From positions 1 to 37,326 of the IMG/VR virus record IMGVR_UViG_3300032092_000107: DNA of 37,326 bases. One strand, 5' to 3'. The notes below the pieces were generated by a model. That model was given only the letters and a program-made list of their open reading frames with translations. It had not been told where the DNA came from and ran no database searches. The stretch comes from a virus. Both the position numbers and the translations under genes were made by a program. Shown here piece after piece: positions 1-8,524 of the stretch. How positions within the stretch are numbered: the first letter of the stretch is position 1; each line of letters begins with the position of its first letter.

Positions 1-2
1 AT

Positions 3-125
3 GTCTTGCGCACTTTCAACTACGACTATCGAAACAACCACGCTATCCCAAAGATCATGCAGCAGGTGATGAAATGGGAACGCAAGTATAAGAAACAAGT
101 TCGTCTGTCACGCAAGCATAAATAA
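3..125 (+). CDS. C-terminal end of an unidentified phage protein (partial)
   Basis: An open frame enters from the left edge and ends at the TAA at 123-125, giving about 40 residues. The tail is very basic and ends RLSRKHK. No start lies in the window and the piece is too short to assign. By position it is probably a virion or late gene, because the next genes are late-type and a late-promoter-like ATAAATA motif overlaps its stop. Confidence 0.6.
   Translation, partial: VLRTFNYDYRNNHAIPKIMQQVMKWERKYKKQVRLSRKHK
118..124 (+). promoter_or_regulatory. Late-promoter-like ATAAATA motif
   Basis: ATAAATA lies 32 bases before the ATG at 156. T4 late promoters have the core TATAAATA, and T4-like cyanophages use CTAAATA or ATAAATA. 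The same motif recurs before 4595, 11493 and 21855. The match is short, so this is inference from position and recurrence. Confidence 0.4.
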
Positions 126-155
126 TTTAGTTATTCTAATTATGAGAGACGATTA

Positions 156-959
156 ATGGCACAAGAAGGATTTGCTTACGAAGAAAGAGCATATGCTGCT
201 TTGCAGAAATATAAAATTTCTACAGGTGGCACTGCAGGCGCATCACACGATAAACCAGACCTGACCATTCAGAACAGAGAGAACAAGAAAACTGGTTGCG
301 AGTTAAAGAACTCACCAACTGCTGCAGGTTCTATGGTTCTAAAATACGTTAAGGGTAACTGGGGATTTGGTGATGCTGGTGATGAGGGTGCTAATCCTGA
401 AAAAGAATTTTTACAGGCTCTCGGTAAAAGCGCAAGACTGCTTGAAAAAATGACTTCTCAATGGCGTGGTAAAACACCAATGCTACAGAATGATGCTTCT
501 GGTAAGAAAATGCTCGTAGAAGGTAGCTGGAGTGTTCTTGCTGATAAGAAACGTGCTTACGAGCATGACTTGAAAACATTTGGTGCGCAAAATGAAGTTC
601 ATATTAATGTTGGCGCAAAAGCAGTTTGTGATTACTATTTGAAAAAGAAATGCTCTTATATAAATGTAGGCACTCATGGTTTCTTTACATTAAATGGAAA
701 AGATGATCTTGGGTTAAACGCTAATCTTAAAAAACTTGGGCAACCACCTATACCAAATTTCGCAACTAGCGCAGATTGTAAAATTCGTGTTCGAGTTCAG
801 TTAAAAAGTAGCTCGAAGTCTGACTATCAATTTGTTATGACATTACAGTTTAGTAATGTCAAAAAATCTCCATATAACATAGCACCATTAAGAGCAGGGT
901 CAAAATCTGACATTGATTTGGTTAAATTAGCCAAAGACCCTCTTGTAATGGCATTCTAA
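156..959 (+). CDS. PD-(D/E)XK nuclease-like phage protein
   Basis: 267 aa. The N-terminal third has a helix with acidic residues (E8, E9), then P34-D35, then E49-L-K51. This is the spacing and character of a PD-(D/E)XK nuclease core in a beta-hairpin (KPDLTIQ ... GCELKN). A glycine-rich stretch and a longer alpha/beta region without known motifs follow. The family includes Holliday-junction resolvases, Vsr-like and restriction-type nucleases, so DNA processing or packaging support is plausible, but the substrate cannot be read. It stands alone, with an ATAAATA motif upstream and a small intergenic region downstream. The fold call rests on motif reading only. Confidence 0.6.
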   Translation: MAQEGFAYEERAYAALQKYKISTGGTAGASHDKPDLTIQNRENKKTGCELKNSPTAAGSMVLKYVKGNWGFGDAGDEGANPEKEFLQALGKSARLLEKMTSQWRGKTPMLQNDASGKKMLVEGSWSVLADKKRAYEHDLKTFGAQNEVHINVGAKAVCDYYLKKKCSYINVGTHGFFTLNGKDDLGLNANLKKLGQPPIPNFATSADCKIRVRVQLKSSSKSDYQFVMTLQFSNVKKSPYNIAPLRAGSKSDIDLVKLAKDPLVMAF

Positions 960-996
960 TAGGGTTATAATCCCCTCAAAGTTGTAGGGTTATTAC

Positions 997-1025
997 TTTA
1001 CTTTAATGCAAAAATCAGGTATAAT
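997..1025 (+). promoter_or_regulatory. Sigma70-like promoter (TTTACT-17-TATAAT)
   Basis: The -35 box TTTACT is at 997-1002 and the -10 box TATAAT at 1020-1025, with a 17-base spacer ending in GG. The spacer (TTAATGCAAAAATCAGG) closely matches the spacers of the promoters at 27313 and 30100. The expected transcription start falls at about 1032, which is the ATG of the next gene, so that mRNA could be leaderless. Confidence 0.6.
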
Positions 1026-1031
1026 AGTTAT

Positions 1032-2264
1032 ATGAAGACGTTGAAGACTATCATTGCAGAAGAGAAGAATGTGCATATGGAGCATATTGAAGATCTCGTG
1101 TTCAATGAAGGTTCAGCTGGCGTCAACAAAGCAATCAAATTCCTCAAAGACCTGCGTGATATGTTGGCAGGTACATCTACTAAAAAAGTTACAGCAACTG
1201 TAAAGTGGGATGGTGCTCCTGCTGTGTTTGCTGGTATTGACCCACGCGATAAAAAGTTCTTTGTCGCTAAGAAGGGTGTCTTCAATAAGAATCCTAAAGT
1301 ATATAAAACAGCAGCGGAGATTGATGCTGATACCGATGGCGATCTGGCATTGAAACTTAAGATTGCTTTGACTGAGTTTAAGAAACTGGGTATTAAGTCT
1401 GGCGTATATCAAGGTGACTTGATGTTCACATCAGCAGATATTAAAACGCAAGCAATCAATGGTGAGAAGTATCTCACATTCCATCCGAACACTATCGTTT
1501 ACGCAGTTCCATTGGCTAGTGAACTGGCAAAGAAAATTAAAACTGCAAAGATCGGTGTCGTGTGGCATACAACATACACTGGCTCTTCATTTGAGTCAAT
1601 GACCGCATCTTTTGGTAAAGGTATAGTAACTAAGATGACTCATGTTCCATCTGTTTGGATGGACGACGCTAACTACAAAGATTACTCTGGCGTTGCCAAC
1701 TTCAGCGCAGCAGAAACAAAACAAATTGATTCTATAATCTCTAATCTTGAAACCAAATTCTTAAAGATTAATGACGCAACATTAAATGCGATTAGTCAAG
1801 ATGAAGACTTACTTGTTCTAGTTAAAACATATAACAATACTAAGATTCGTTCTGGTGAAAAAGTAGAAAACGTAAGTGCGCATGTCGAAGGATTGTTCCA
1901 CTACATCTATGATAAATATCAGAAAGAGATAGATTCCAAGAAAACAGAAAAGGGCAAATCCGCTCAGGAAGAGAAACGTAAGAAAATTTTAGCATTCTTC
2001 GCCAACCATCCAAAAGCACAGATCGAGAAGTTATTCGATCTGGCGAATGCCATAGCAGATGCAAAACTTCCAATTATCAATAAGATGAACCAAGCAGGAC
2101 ACATAGCCACCTTCGTTAAAACCCCAAGTGGATTTAAGATCACAGGAGTAGAAGGATTCGTCGCAATCGATCACCTGAAGGGTGGGGCAGTGAAGATAGT
2201 TGACCGAATGGAGTTTAGCCGCAACAACTTTAGCGCAGAGATTATCAAAGGATGGCAGCGATGA
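1032..2264 (+). CDS. DUF6267-like conserved phage protein
   Basis: 410 aa. It resembles a conserved protein of marine T4-like phages (DUF6267 type), with an N-terminal MEHIEDLVFNEG block followed by a KWDGAPAVFAG block at about residues 56-66. A lysine followed by DGAPA in a beta-rich context recalls the nucleotidyl-acceptor lysine (KxDG) of the ligase/RNA-ligase superfamily, and the later IDHLKGGAVK resembles a C-terminal nucleotidyltransferase motif. This is suggestive only. No Shine-Dalgarno sequence precedes the ATG, and the promoter at 997-1025 would start transcription about at this codon. The stop overlaps the next start (ATGA). Confidence 0.7.
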   Translation: MKTLKTIIAEEKNVHMEHIEDLVFNEGSAGVNKAIKFLKDLRDMLAGTSTKKVTATVKWDGAPAVFAGIDPRDKKFFVAKKGVFNKNPKVYKTAAEIDADTDGDLALKLKIALTEFKKLGIKSGVYQGDLMFTSADIKTQAINGEKYLTFHPNTIVYAVPLASELAKKIKTAKIGVVWHTTYTGSSFESMTASFGKGIVTKMTHVPSVWMDDANYKDYSGVANFSAAETKQIDSIISNLETKFLKINDATLNAISQDEDLLVLVKTYNNTKIRSGEKVENVSAHVEGLFHYIYDKYQKEIDSKKTEKGKSAQEEKRKKILAFFANHPKAQIEKLFDLANAIADAKLPIINKMNQAGHIATFVKTPSGFKITGVEGFVAIDHLKGGAVKIVDRMEFSRNNFSAEIIKGWQR

Positions 2265-3169
2265 GCGGAGACTTGAACGAACTATTTAAATTGGTTTCTG
2301 ATGCGAAGAAGAATAGTCCTGTTGCTAAACAAACTAAAGAGATAAAAGAAAACATTCAAGGCGGACTTAGTGATTTGTTTTCAGAAATGGCTAGATTAAA
2401 AGCCAACGATCCTGTTGCTCAGAAAAACAAAAAGATTGAAGATCAAGTTCGCGAATCAGTTGAGACTGATCTTCACTCTTTGTTCTCTGAACTTGCTTCG
2501 TTAAATAAACAAAAAGAAGAAATAATACAAGAGCAGATAAAAGAGGAACATAAAGTTCTAACAGAAGTAGTTCCTCTTCCAACTCCAATTGGAGAAGTTC
2601 CTCCATCTCAACAAGTTGTTCCAACATTACCATTGACAGGTTTAGATAAATGGTTAGCGACGCCAAAGACAACTATTGATAATACATCAGAAAATGATCT
2701 GTCATTAATCAATAAGAAGATCAAGTTCTTAGAGCAGTGGATCGGCAAGATTCAAAATGCTGGACCAGGATCTGGTGAAGTCAATCTACGTTATCTAGAT
2801 GATGTTAAACGAGACACGATTGCTGATGGTCGCTGGTTAAAATACTCAGAAGCAGATAAAAAGTTTATATTTGATGAGATCAATCCGTATGAAGTTGTAT
2901 ATAATACAACTGAAGTTACAACACCGACATATACAGTAGATGATAATGACTACTACATCGGTGTTAATTACGCTGGTCCAGTTACAATAACATTACCAGC
3001 AACTGCTAATTCTGGCAGAATGCTTATTATCAAAGACGAAGATGGTGACGCAGAAATTAATCCTATTACCGTACTTGGGACTGTTGATAACGATGCTGGT
3101 GGATTTATAATTCAAATTAACAATGGAGCCATACAGATGATATATCGTAATGGCTGGAGAATAGTATGA
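2261..3169 (+). CDS. Virion protein with N-terminal repeats and a fibre-like C-terminus
   Basis: 302 aa from the ATG at 2261, chosen because AAGGA lies 8 bases upstream and the start overlaps the previous stop. An in-frame ATG at 2252 would add three residues. The first ~80 residues hold about three copies of a helical unit: DLNELFKLV...NSPVAKQTK, DLFSEMARL...DPVAQKNK and DLHSLFSELASL. The C-terminal ~90 residues (TYTVDDNDYYIGVNYAGPVTITLP onward in outline) look like the small beta domain found at the ends of phage fibres and neck proteins. It probably acts as a structural, possibly trimeric, fibre or baseplate-associated part. It is directly coupled to the next structural gene. Confidence 0.6.
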   Translation: MSGDLNELFKLVSDAKKNSPVAKQTKEIKENIQGGLSDLFSEMARLKANDPVAQKNKKIEDQVRESVETDLHSLFSELASLNKQKEEIIQEQIKEEHKVLTEVVPLPTPIGEVPPSQQVVPTLPLTGLDKWLATPKTTIDNTSENDLSLINKKIKFLEQWIGKIQNAGPGSGEVNLRYLDDVKRDTIADGRWLKYSEADKKFIFDEINPYEVVYNTTEVTTPTYTVDDNDYYIGVNYAGPVTITLPATANSGRMLIIKDEDGDAEINPITVLGTVDNDAGGFIIQINNGAIQMIYRNGWRIV

Positions 3170-4563
3170 CATATTTGTTTACAAACAATCAAGAAGTTAA
3201 AAATGATATCGGCAATCCATTACCAATATCAAAGAATACAACAGTAAACTCTGCTGATAATCCAATATATGTAGATGCTCAAACGACTCCATCAGGTGGT
3301 GGTAACGATGCATTCGGTAGACAGCGTGTTAGTGAGCCATTTACACTAGGAGATTATAAACATCTATTTGCTCTTGATCCTAACTTTGTAGATAAAACAT
3401 TAAATGGTGGTTCTATAACCTTTCTTTTGAACAAAGCATGTGCCCAATTAACAACTACCAGCAACACATCGTCATATGCTGCTCACCAAACTAAATTTTA
3501 TCATCACTATCAGCCAGGAAAGTCACAAACAATTCTATCCTCTATTTGTTTTGGATATGCTCAAAGAAATGTAACAAAAAGAACTGGATACTTTGATGAC
3601 AGAGATGGTATCTATTTTGAACAAGTTGGTTCTGATACTAGTGATGGAACAAACAATGGAACACTTAACTTTGTAGTAAGAAGTTATGTTTCTGGATCAC
3701 CAAGTGAAGCTACACAGGGTGCATATGTTCGTAGAGTTCCACAACATTTATGGAATGTAGACAAATGTGATGGTACAGGTGCTAGTGGATTTAATATTAA
3801 CATGTCAAAGACTCAACTCATTTATATGGACTTTCAATGGTTAGGTGTTGGTAGAATTCGAGTTGGATTTGTTCATGATGGAACATACATCGTTGCTCAT
3901 GAATATAATTGCAGTAATGTATTAAGTGAAGTTTATATTTCAAATCCTAATCTTCCTGTTCGTTGTGAAATTCTTAATACAGGAACAACTACTGGTGGAA
4001 GTTTAGATCAAATCTGTGCTACTGTTATTAGCGAGGGTGGATACTCACAGAATGGTATTGACTGGGCGATTGCTCCGTTAGCAAGAACGACTGCAACTCC
4101 ATCAGCAACACCACTTCCTTTGGTTGCTATCAGACTAAAAAATACATTTAATGGTTATCCGAATAGAATCACTGCTAGATTAAATCATATTTCTTTTTAT
4201 GCAGAAACGAATAGCGTATATTATCAGGTAGTGAAACTTCCTTCAGCTGCATCCCTAACGGGAACTGTAACTTGGCAGTCTGTTAATGATGATAGTGCTG
4301 TCGAATATTCGGTTACTCAAACAGGGTATGTTGAAGCAGACGGAGATATGTTATCCGCTGGGTTCATTCCAGCTGGTGCTTCTCAAAACTCTTTATCTCC
4401 AGTTAATTCTGGGGAACTAACTAGTGCTAAGAAAAATGCTTTAAATCAAAATTTTGACTCCAATAACTCTGAAGTTTATGTTATCGTGGTTAAAACTATT
4501 ACAACCGGAGGAAATGCCACCGCCACTGTGGGCGCAGCACTCCAGTGGAGAGAAATTTATTAA
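3166..4563 (+). CDS. Conserved structural (fibre-like) virion protein
   Basis: 465 aa, beta-rich, with few Lys/Glu helices and many Asn, Thr, Ser and Gly. After a short N-terminal anchor it carries the block GGNDAFGRQRVSEPFTLGDY (about residues 44-63), which I associate with large virion proteins of marine T4-like phages. No enzymatic motif is visible. The start overlaps the preceding stop (ATGA). A CTAAATA late-type motif follows the stop. Fibre, adhesin or head/neck decoration are all possible. Confidence 0.6.
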   Translation: MTYLFTNNQEVKNDIGNPLPISKNTTVNSADNPIYVDAQTTPSGGGNDAFGRQRVSEPFTLGDYKHLFALDPNFVDKTLNGGSITFLLNKACAQLTTTSNTSSYAAHQTKFYHHYQPGKSQTILSSICFGYAQRNVTKRTGYFDDRDGIYFEQVGSDTSDGTNNGTLNFVVRSYVSGSPSEATQGAYVRRVPQHLWNVDKCDGTGASGFNINMSKTQLIYMDFQWLGVGRIRVGFVHDGTYIVAHEYNCSNVLSEVYISNPNLPVRCEILNTGTTTGGSLDQICATVISEGGYSQNGIDWAIAPLARTTATPSATPLPLVAIRLKNTFNGYPNRITARLNHISFYAETNSVYYQVVKLPSAASLTGTVTWQSVNDDSAVEYSVTQTGYVEADGDMLSAGFIPAGASQNSLSPVNSGELTSAKKNALNQNFDSNNSEVYVIVVKTITTGGNATATVGAALQWREIY

Positions 4564-4566
4564 CGA

Positions 4567-4573
4567 CTAAATA
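4567..4573 (+). promoter_or_regulatory. Late-promoter-like CTAAATA motif
   Basis: CTAAATA sits in the short gap after the stop at 4563 and 21 bases before the ATG at 4595. It matches the CTAAATA late-promoter core described in T4-like cyanophages. It is one of four such motifs in non-coding gaps of this window. Confidence 0.45.
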
Positions 4574-4594
4574 ATACATTAGTTCAATTTATAG

Positions 4595-7573
4595 ATGGGT
4601 CAAATGAAAAGATACAGCCAGTTCCTAAAGGAACTTCCCTCAAAAACCGTAGTTTTAGCATTCGGGCGGTTCAATCCCCCAACAATTGGTCACGAACTGC
4701 TCATCAAAGCGGTCAAAAAGGTTGCAAAAACTCATAATGCAGACCACTCAATCTACGCCTCCAAGACTACCGATACCAAAAAGAACCCACTAACGGTAGA
4801 CAAGAAAGTCAAATACCTGAAGTTGATGTTCCCAGGAACCAACTTTGTAGCTGCTAATGATCAAGAAAGAACTTTCTTAGAGGCAGCTAAACACCTAAAC
4901 AAGAAGTATAAGAATCTCATAATGGTCGCAGGAAGCGATCGAGTCCAGGAATTTACTCGCCTGTTGAATACCTACAATGGAAAAGAGTTCAAATACGATA
5001 CAGTCGAAGTAGTTTCGGCTGGAGAGCGCGACCCAGATGCAGACGATGCTTCTGGTATGTCAGCCAGCAAAATGAGAGCGTTGGCTTCCAAGGGTGACTA
5101 CTCAGAATTTAAGAAGGGTCTTCCTTCTTCCATACGCGATATCGATGGTCGTCGTTTAATGAATGACGTTCGCCAGGGTATGGGACTTGATATGGTCAAG
5201 GAAGATATTATATTGGTTAAAGATACCCTACGTGAGCAGTATTTCCTTGGAGATATATTCAATGTTGGTGATATTGTAGAGTCCAGCGGAGTTAAGTATG
5301 AGATCGTCAAACGTGGATCTAATCATCTGCTGCTCAAAGAAGAATCTGGTAAACTTGTTTCTAAATGGATCCAAGACGTAAATATTGCTGAAGATGTACA
5401 ACCTGGATATGCACCCAAAGAAATTTCTTTCGATGGATATACCACGAAAAACTTTCATCACCATGAAGATGCGGTAAAAGCATTTCAGGATACTATATCT
5501 AGATTCGGTAGCACTCACAGAGAGATCGTAAAGACAGCGTTGACTGCAACTGATAAATATATGCAGTTAAACGATATGCATATAGCCAGCGGAGAAGCTC
5601 CAACTGGTGAAGAAATAAAACAGTGGATTGAGTCACACGGTGTTGCAAAACAGGCACTAGATAATATCGGAGAATTTTTACACCACGAAGATTACTGGCA
5701 TCAGCATCGCCATGAGTTAGAAATAATGCTGAATCAATATAAAGATAAAGGTGCAGAATCTGTGGCAGAGGAAACTATGAAGACAGAACCAAAAAGTTAT
5801 AAGGATTTTGTAAGCGATCTTAGAACAGATATAGAAGATCCATTTACAAACACGCCTGTTCAAGATCAACCAGAAACTGGTTTAGTTGGTCACACTCTTC
5901 ACAGTGAGCCACTTGACACTTACATGCGCCACAGAAAAGTTAAGTATCAACTTGGTGAGGGTGTCCATCCTGCTATAGGATATTCTAATCCGGATAGAAC
6001 TGTAAAAAAAGGTCCAGAATCAAACCCATTTAGAAAACAAAAAACTGCTGCAGACATTGAGAAAATTAAGAAGGCTAAGGCAGATGATGCTAAGAAATCT
6101 GCTAAAGCGCAAGGTGGGATATACAAAAAACAAAGTAATACACAGAGAAATCAAACAGTTAAAGGATATATGGATCTGCTAAAACAGATCGGTGAATCCA
6201 GCAGTAAACTTAGCAGTCAAAGAGAAACTTCAACTCCAGTTTATGATGCGCATATCAAAGGTAACTCTGATTACTCATCTATTGTTAAGAAACATGGTGC
6301 CTTTAAAACAAGAGAAATTATTCACGGTCTTTCAAAAGAAAGAGATTCTCTGCGTAAACATTCTGGCGAGTGGGCAGGTCCTGCTCATGTAAGAAATCAT
6401 GACTTTGCTATTCGCGGATTGAAAAAAGCAATTGGTGAAGAAGTAGAACTTGACGAATCGCACGTAGAGTTTAGAATCGATCATCGTCAGAAAGTTGCTC
6501 CTGGTCATGAAAAAACATTTAAGGATCATGACGCTAAAGTTTCAGAAATAAGCGACAAAGCAACATATGTAAAAGTTCCTGCTGATAAAGCAAATTCGTT
6601 TAAAGCAGCAATGAAGTCTAAACATAATACGCACTTAGAACTTGCCGAAGAAACATCGCCAATGATTAAACCACCAAGCAACAGATTTGATGATAAGAAA
6701 TCTGCATTCGCTCATGCCAAAGAGCATGGTGGTAAAGTATATAAACGTGAATATGTTAATCCAAGAACAGGTACAAAGCAAACGCATTTTGTAGTTAAAG
6801 AAAGTTACGACGAAATTCAATCAGCTGATTACAAAACTGATTCTAAAGGTAAAAAATACGCTGCTCGCCACATAGTATTTAAGAACGGCGAAGAAGAAAG
6901 TGACGAAGAAAAAGCAAAACATCAGCGCGAGCAAATCGAACTTGAAGAAAAGAAAAGAATTAAAGAAACTCCAGTTAAAGATGATTCTGCTCAGTTAGGT
7001 GATGAGGAAGATAAAGGAAATGATGCATTCTTTGAAGAGGAAGAGTTTGATATAGAAGATATGTCTGATGATGAGCTGGACAAGATGGCTGGCGAAATCG
7101 AAGATGAAGACGACATTATGGATGAATACGAAGACGATGAGTTTTCCATTGTTGACGATGAAACTGGTGAAGAACTGCCAGAAGATGAAGACGAAAAAGA
7201 AATCAAAGAGGCTGCTCTATATGAAGTTCTTTCTCGCATGGAAAGAATGAGAGCTAAGGCAAGAATGCGTCGCACCAAAGCAAAACGTGAGCGTGCTACA
7301 AAAATCGCACTAAAGCGTTACTCATCAAATCCAACTATCAATAAGAGATCACGTCGTCTAGCTATCAAACTTATGAAGAAAAGATTGCTTCGTGGTCGGG
7401 ATCCATCAAAAATTTCTGTTGGCGAGAAGGAAAGAATTGAACGTGTTATTGAGAAAAGAAAAAAGATAATTGGACGTTTGGCTATGCGTCTTGCACCACG
7501 TGTTCGTAAAATAGAGAAGGCTAGATTATCTCATACAAAGTTTACACAAGGAGCGCCAAATGTTGCATTTTAA
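4595..7573 (+). CDS. Large protein with N-terminal nucleotidyltransferase (HxGH-like) domain
   Basis: 992 aa. Residues about 16-190 form a cytidylyl/NMN-adenylyltransferase-type domain: the nucleotide-binding GRFNPPTIGH (24-33) is an HxGH-type motif, with GSDRVQEF near residue 110 and SASKMRALA near 156 as the C-terminal ligand motif. The rest is a mosaic of charged linkers with short recurrent EEVEL-type motifs, a long acidic run (about residues 795-872) and a strongly basic Lys/Arg tail (about 880-985). The length, linkers and place among virion genes suggest a virion-internal or scaffold protein carrying an enzyme head. Substrate is unknown; NMN/NAD or a sugar/choline nucleotide are options. 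ATG 4604 is an alternative start. The stop overlaps the next gene. Confidence 0.7.
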   Translation: MGQMKRYSQFLKELPSKTVVLAFGRFNPPTIGHELLIKAVKKVAKTHNADHSIYASKTTDTKKNPLTVDKKVKYLKLMFPGTNFVAANDQERTFLEAAKHLNKKYKNLIMVAGSDRVQEFTRLLNTYNGKEFKYDTVEVVSAGERDPDADDASGMSASKMRALASKGDYSEFKKGLPSSIRDIDGRRLMNDVRQGMGLDMVKEDIILVKDTLREQYFLGDIFNVGDIVESSGVKYEIVKRGSNHLLLKEESGKLVSKWIQDVNIAEDVQPGYAPKEISFDGYTTKNFHHHEDAVKAFQDTISRFGSTHREIVKTALTATDKYMQLNDMHIASGEAPTGEEIKQWIESHGVAKQALDNIGEFLHHEDYWHQHRHELEIMLNQYKDKGAESVAEETMKTEPKSYKDFVSDLRTDIEDPFTNTPVQDQPETGLVGHTLHSEPLDTYMRHRKVKYQLGEGVHPAIGYSNPDRTVKKGPESNPFRKQKTAADIEKIKKAKADDAKKSAKAQGGIYKKQSNTQRNQTVKGYMDLLKQIGESSSKLSSQRETSTPVYDAHIKGNSDYSSIVKKHGAFKTREIIHGLSKERDSLRKHSGEWAGPAHVRNHDFAIRGLKKAIGEEVELDESHVEFRIDHRQKVAPGHEKTFKDHDAKVSEISDKATYVKVPADKANSFKAAMKSKHNTHLELAEETSPMIKPPSNRFDDKKSAFAHAKEHGGKVYKREYVNPRTGTKQTHFVVKESYDEIQSADYKTDSKGKKYAARHIVFKNGEEESDEEKAKHQREQIELEEKKRIKETPVKDDSAQLGDEEDKGNDAFFEEEEFDIEDMSDDELDKMAGEIEDEDDIMDEYEDDEFSIVDDETGEELPEDEDEKEIKEAALYEVLSRMERMRAKARMRRTKAKRERATKIALKRYSSNPTINKRSRRLAIKLMKKRLLRGRDPSKISVGEKERIERVIEKRKKIIGRLAMRLAPRVRKIEKARLSHTKFTQGAPNVAF

Positions 7574-8081
7574 AGAGTGGCACGTAAGAGGAAATATTAC
7601 AGAAGAAAATGACCCAAGAGAATATGACTTTGAGGGTGACATGGCAAAGGGAGATTTAAGAAGCATTATAGTGAACGCAAAACGTGTGCATGATATGCTT
7701 GAGGATAATACTAATCTTCCAGAGTGGGTTCAATCTAAAATTACAAAAGCAGAAGATTATATCTCTACTGTCGCTAATTATCTTTCCAGTGAGTCCATGA
7801 AGGAAGAAGTTGAGCAAGAAGATCTTGATGAAGCAAAGTATCAGGGTAGAGAAGTTCCATTGAACAAACCAATGGCTGGGGACGTCAAGAAATCTAAAGT
7901 TTTCGTTAAAGATCCATCTACAGGAAACATTAAAAAAGTAAACTTCGGTGATAAAACACTAAGTATTAAAAAACATATGCCCAACAGAAAGAAAAGTTAT
8001 TGCGCACGTTCTTCTGGGCAGGGTAATTTAACTGATAAAACAAAAGCGAATTATTGGTCTCGCAGAGCATGGGATTGTTAA
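7560..8081 (+). CDS. DUF5872-like conserved phage protein
   Basis: 173 aa. The N-terminal half (YDFEGDMAKGDLRSIIVNAK, then LPEWVQSKITKAEDYI) is a helical module common in marine T4-like phages. A KEEVEQEDLDEA linker follows. The C-terminal half (VKDPSTGNIKKVNFGD ... MPNRKKSYCARS ... KANYWSRRAWDC) matches the basic DUF5872 type. Function is unknown; the basic, aromatic C-terminus could bind DNA or pack inside the capsid. It overlaps the preceding gene by 14 bases and its stop shares a base with the next ATG, so the run 4595-8524 is translationally coupled. Confidence 0.65.
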   Translation: MLHFKEWHVRGNITEENDPREYDFEGDMAKGDLRSIIVNAKRVHDMLEDNTNLPEWVQSKITKAEDYISTVANYLSSESMKEEVEQEDLDEAKYQGREVPLNKPMAGDVKKSKVFVKDPSTGNIKKVNFGDKTLSIKKHMPNRKKSYCARSSGQGNLTDKTKANYWSRRAWDC

Positions 8082-8524
8082 TGGATGAATTAAAAGCTGC
8101 CTTACGAATAGTATTAGCGAACAAATTTCTGATGTATTTTAAAGCGCAATCCTATCACTGGAATGTGGAGGGAATGTTTTTCCCACAGCTGCACGATTTC
8201 TTCGGTAAAATATACGAAGAGGTTTATGGTTCCATTGATACTGCAGCAGAAGAACTTAGAGCGTTAGATGCCTATGCACCAGTTAGTATTAACGAACTAT
8301 ACAATTATGCTACTGTTGAGGAAGATTTGGCGGAACCACCTGCACCTTCTGATATGATTCAGAACCTGTTCATAGCAAATGCAAAGGTTATTGAGAGCCT
8401 AAATAGTTTATTCGAACTCGCAGATAAACAGAACGAACAAGGATTGGCAGATTTTGCCGCAGCAAGATTAGATGCTCATAAAAAACATGCTTGGATGCTT
8501 TCTTCCATGTTAAAGGAAAAATAA
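8081..8524 (+). CDS. dps: Dps-like ferritin
   Basis: 147 aa. Dps proteins form 12-subunit shells that oxidise Fe(II) with peroxide at inter-subunit sites and may bind DNA. The iron-site residues are all present with spacing identical to E. coli Dps: H26, H38 (12 later), D53 (15 later) and E57 (4 later), in the blocks YHWNVEG and DTAAEELRALD. The ATG at 8081 is chosen because it overlaps the preceding TAA and gives the normal Dps N-terminus; 8054 would extend it inside the upstream gene. Lying between presumed virion genes, it could be virion-associated or simply protect host and phage DNA. No lysine-rich DNA-binding tail is visible. Confidence 0.9.
   Translation: MDELKAALRIVLANKFLMYFKAQSYHWNVEGMFFPQLHDFFGKIYEEVYGSIDTAAEELRALDAYAPVSINELYNYATVEEDLAEPPAPSDMIQNLFIANAKVIESLNSLFELADKQNEQGLADFAAARLDAHKKHAWMLSSMLKEK

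Noticed and set aside
6991-7278. Serine-rich minus-strand frame
   Set aside because: It is the complement of the acidic Asp/Glu run in the 992-aa protein; low-complexity artefact.
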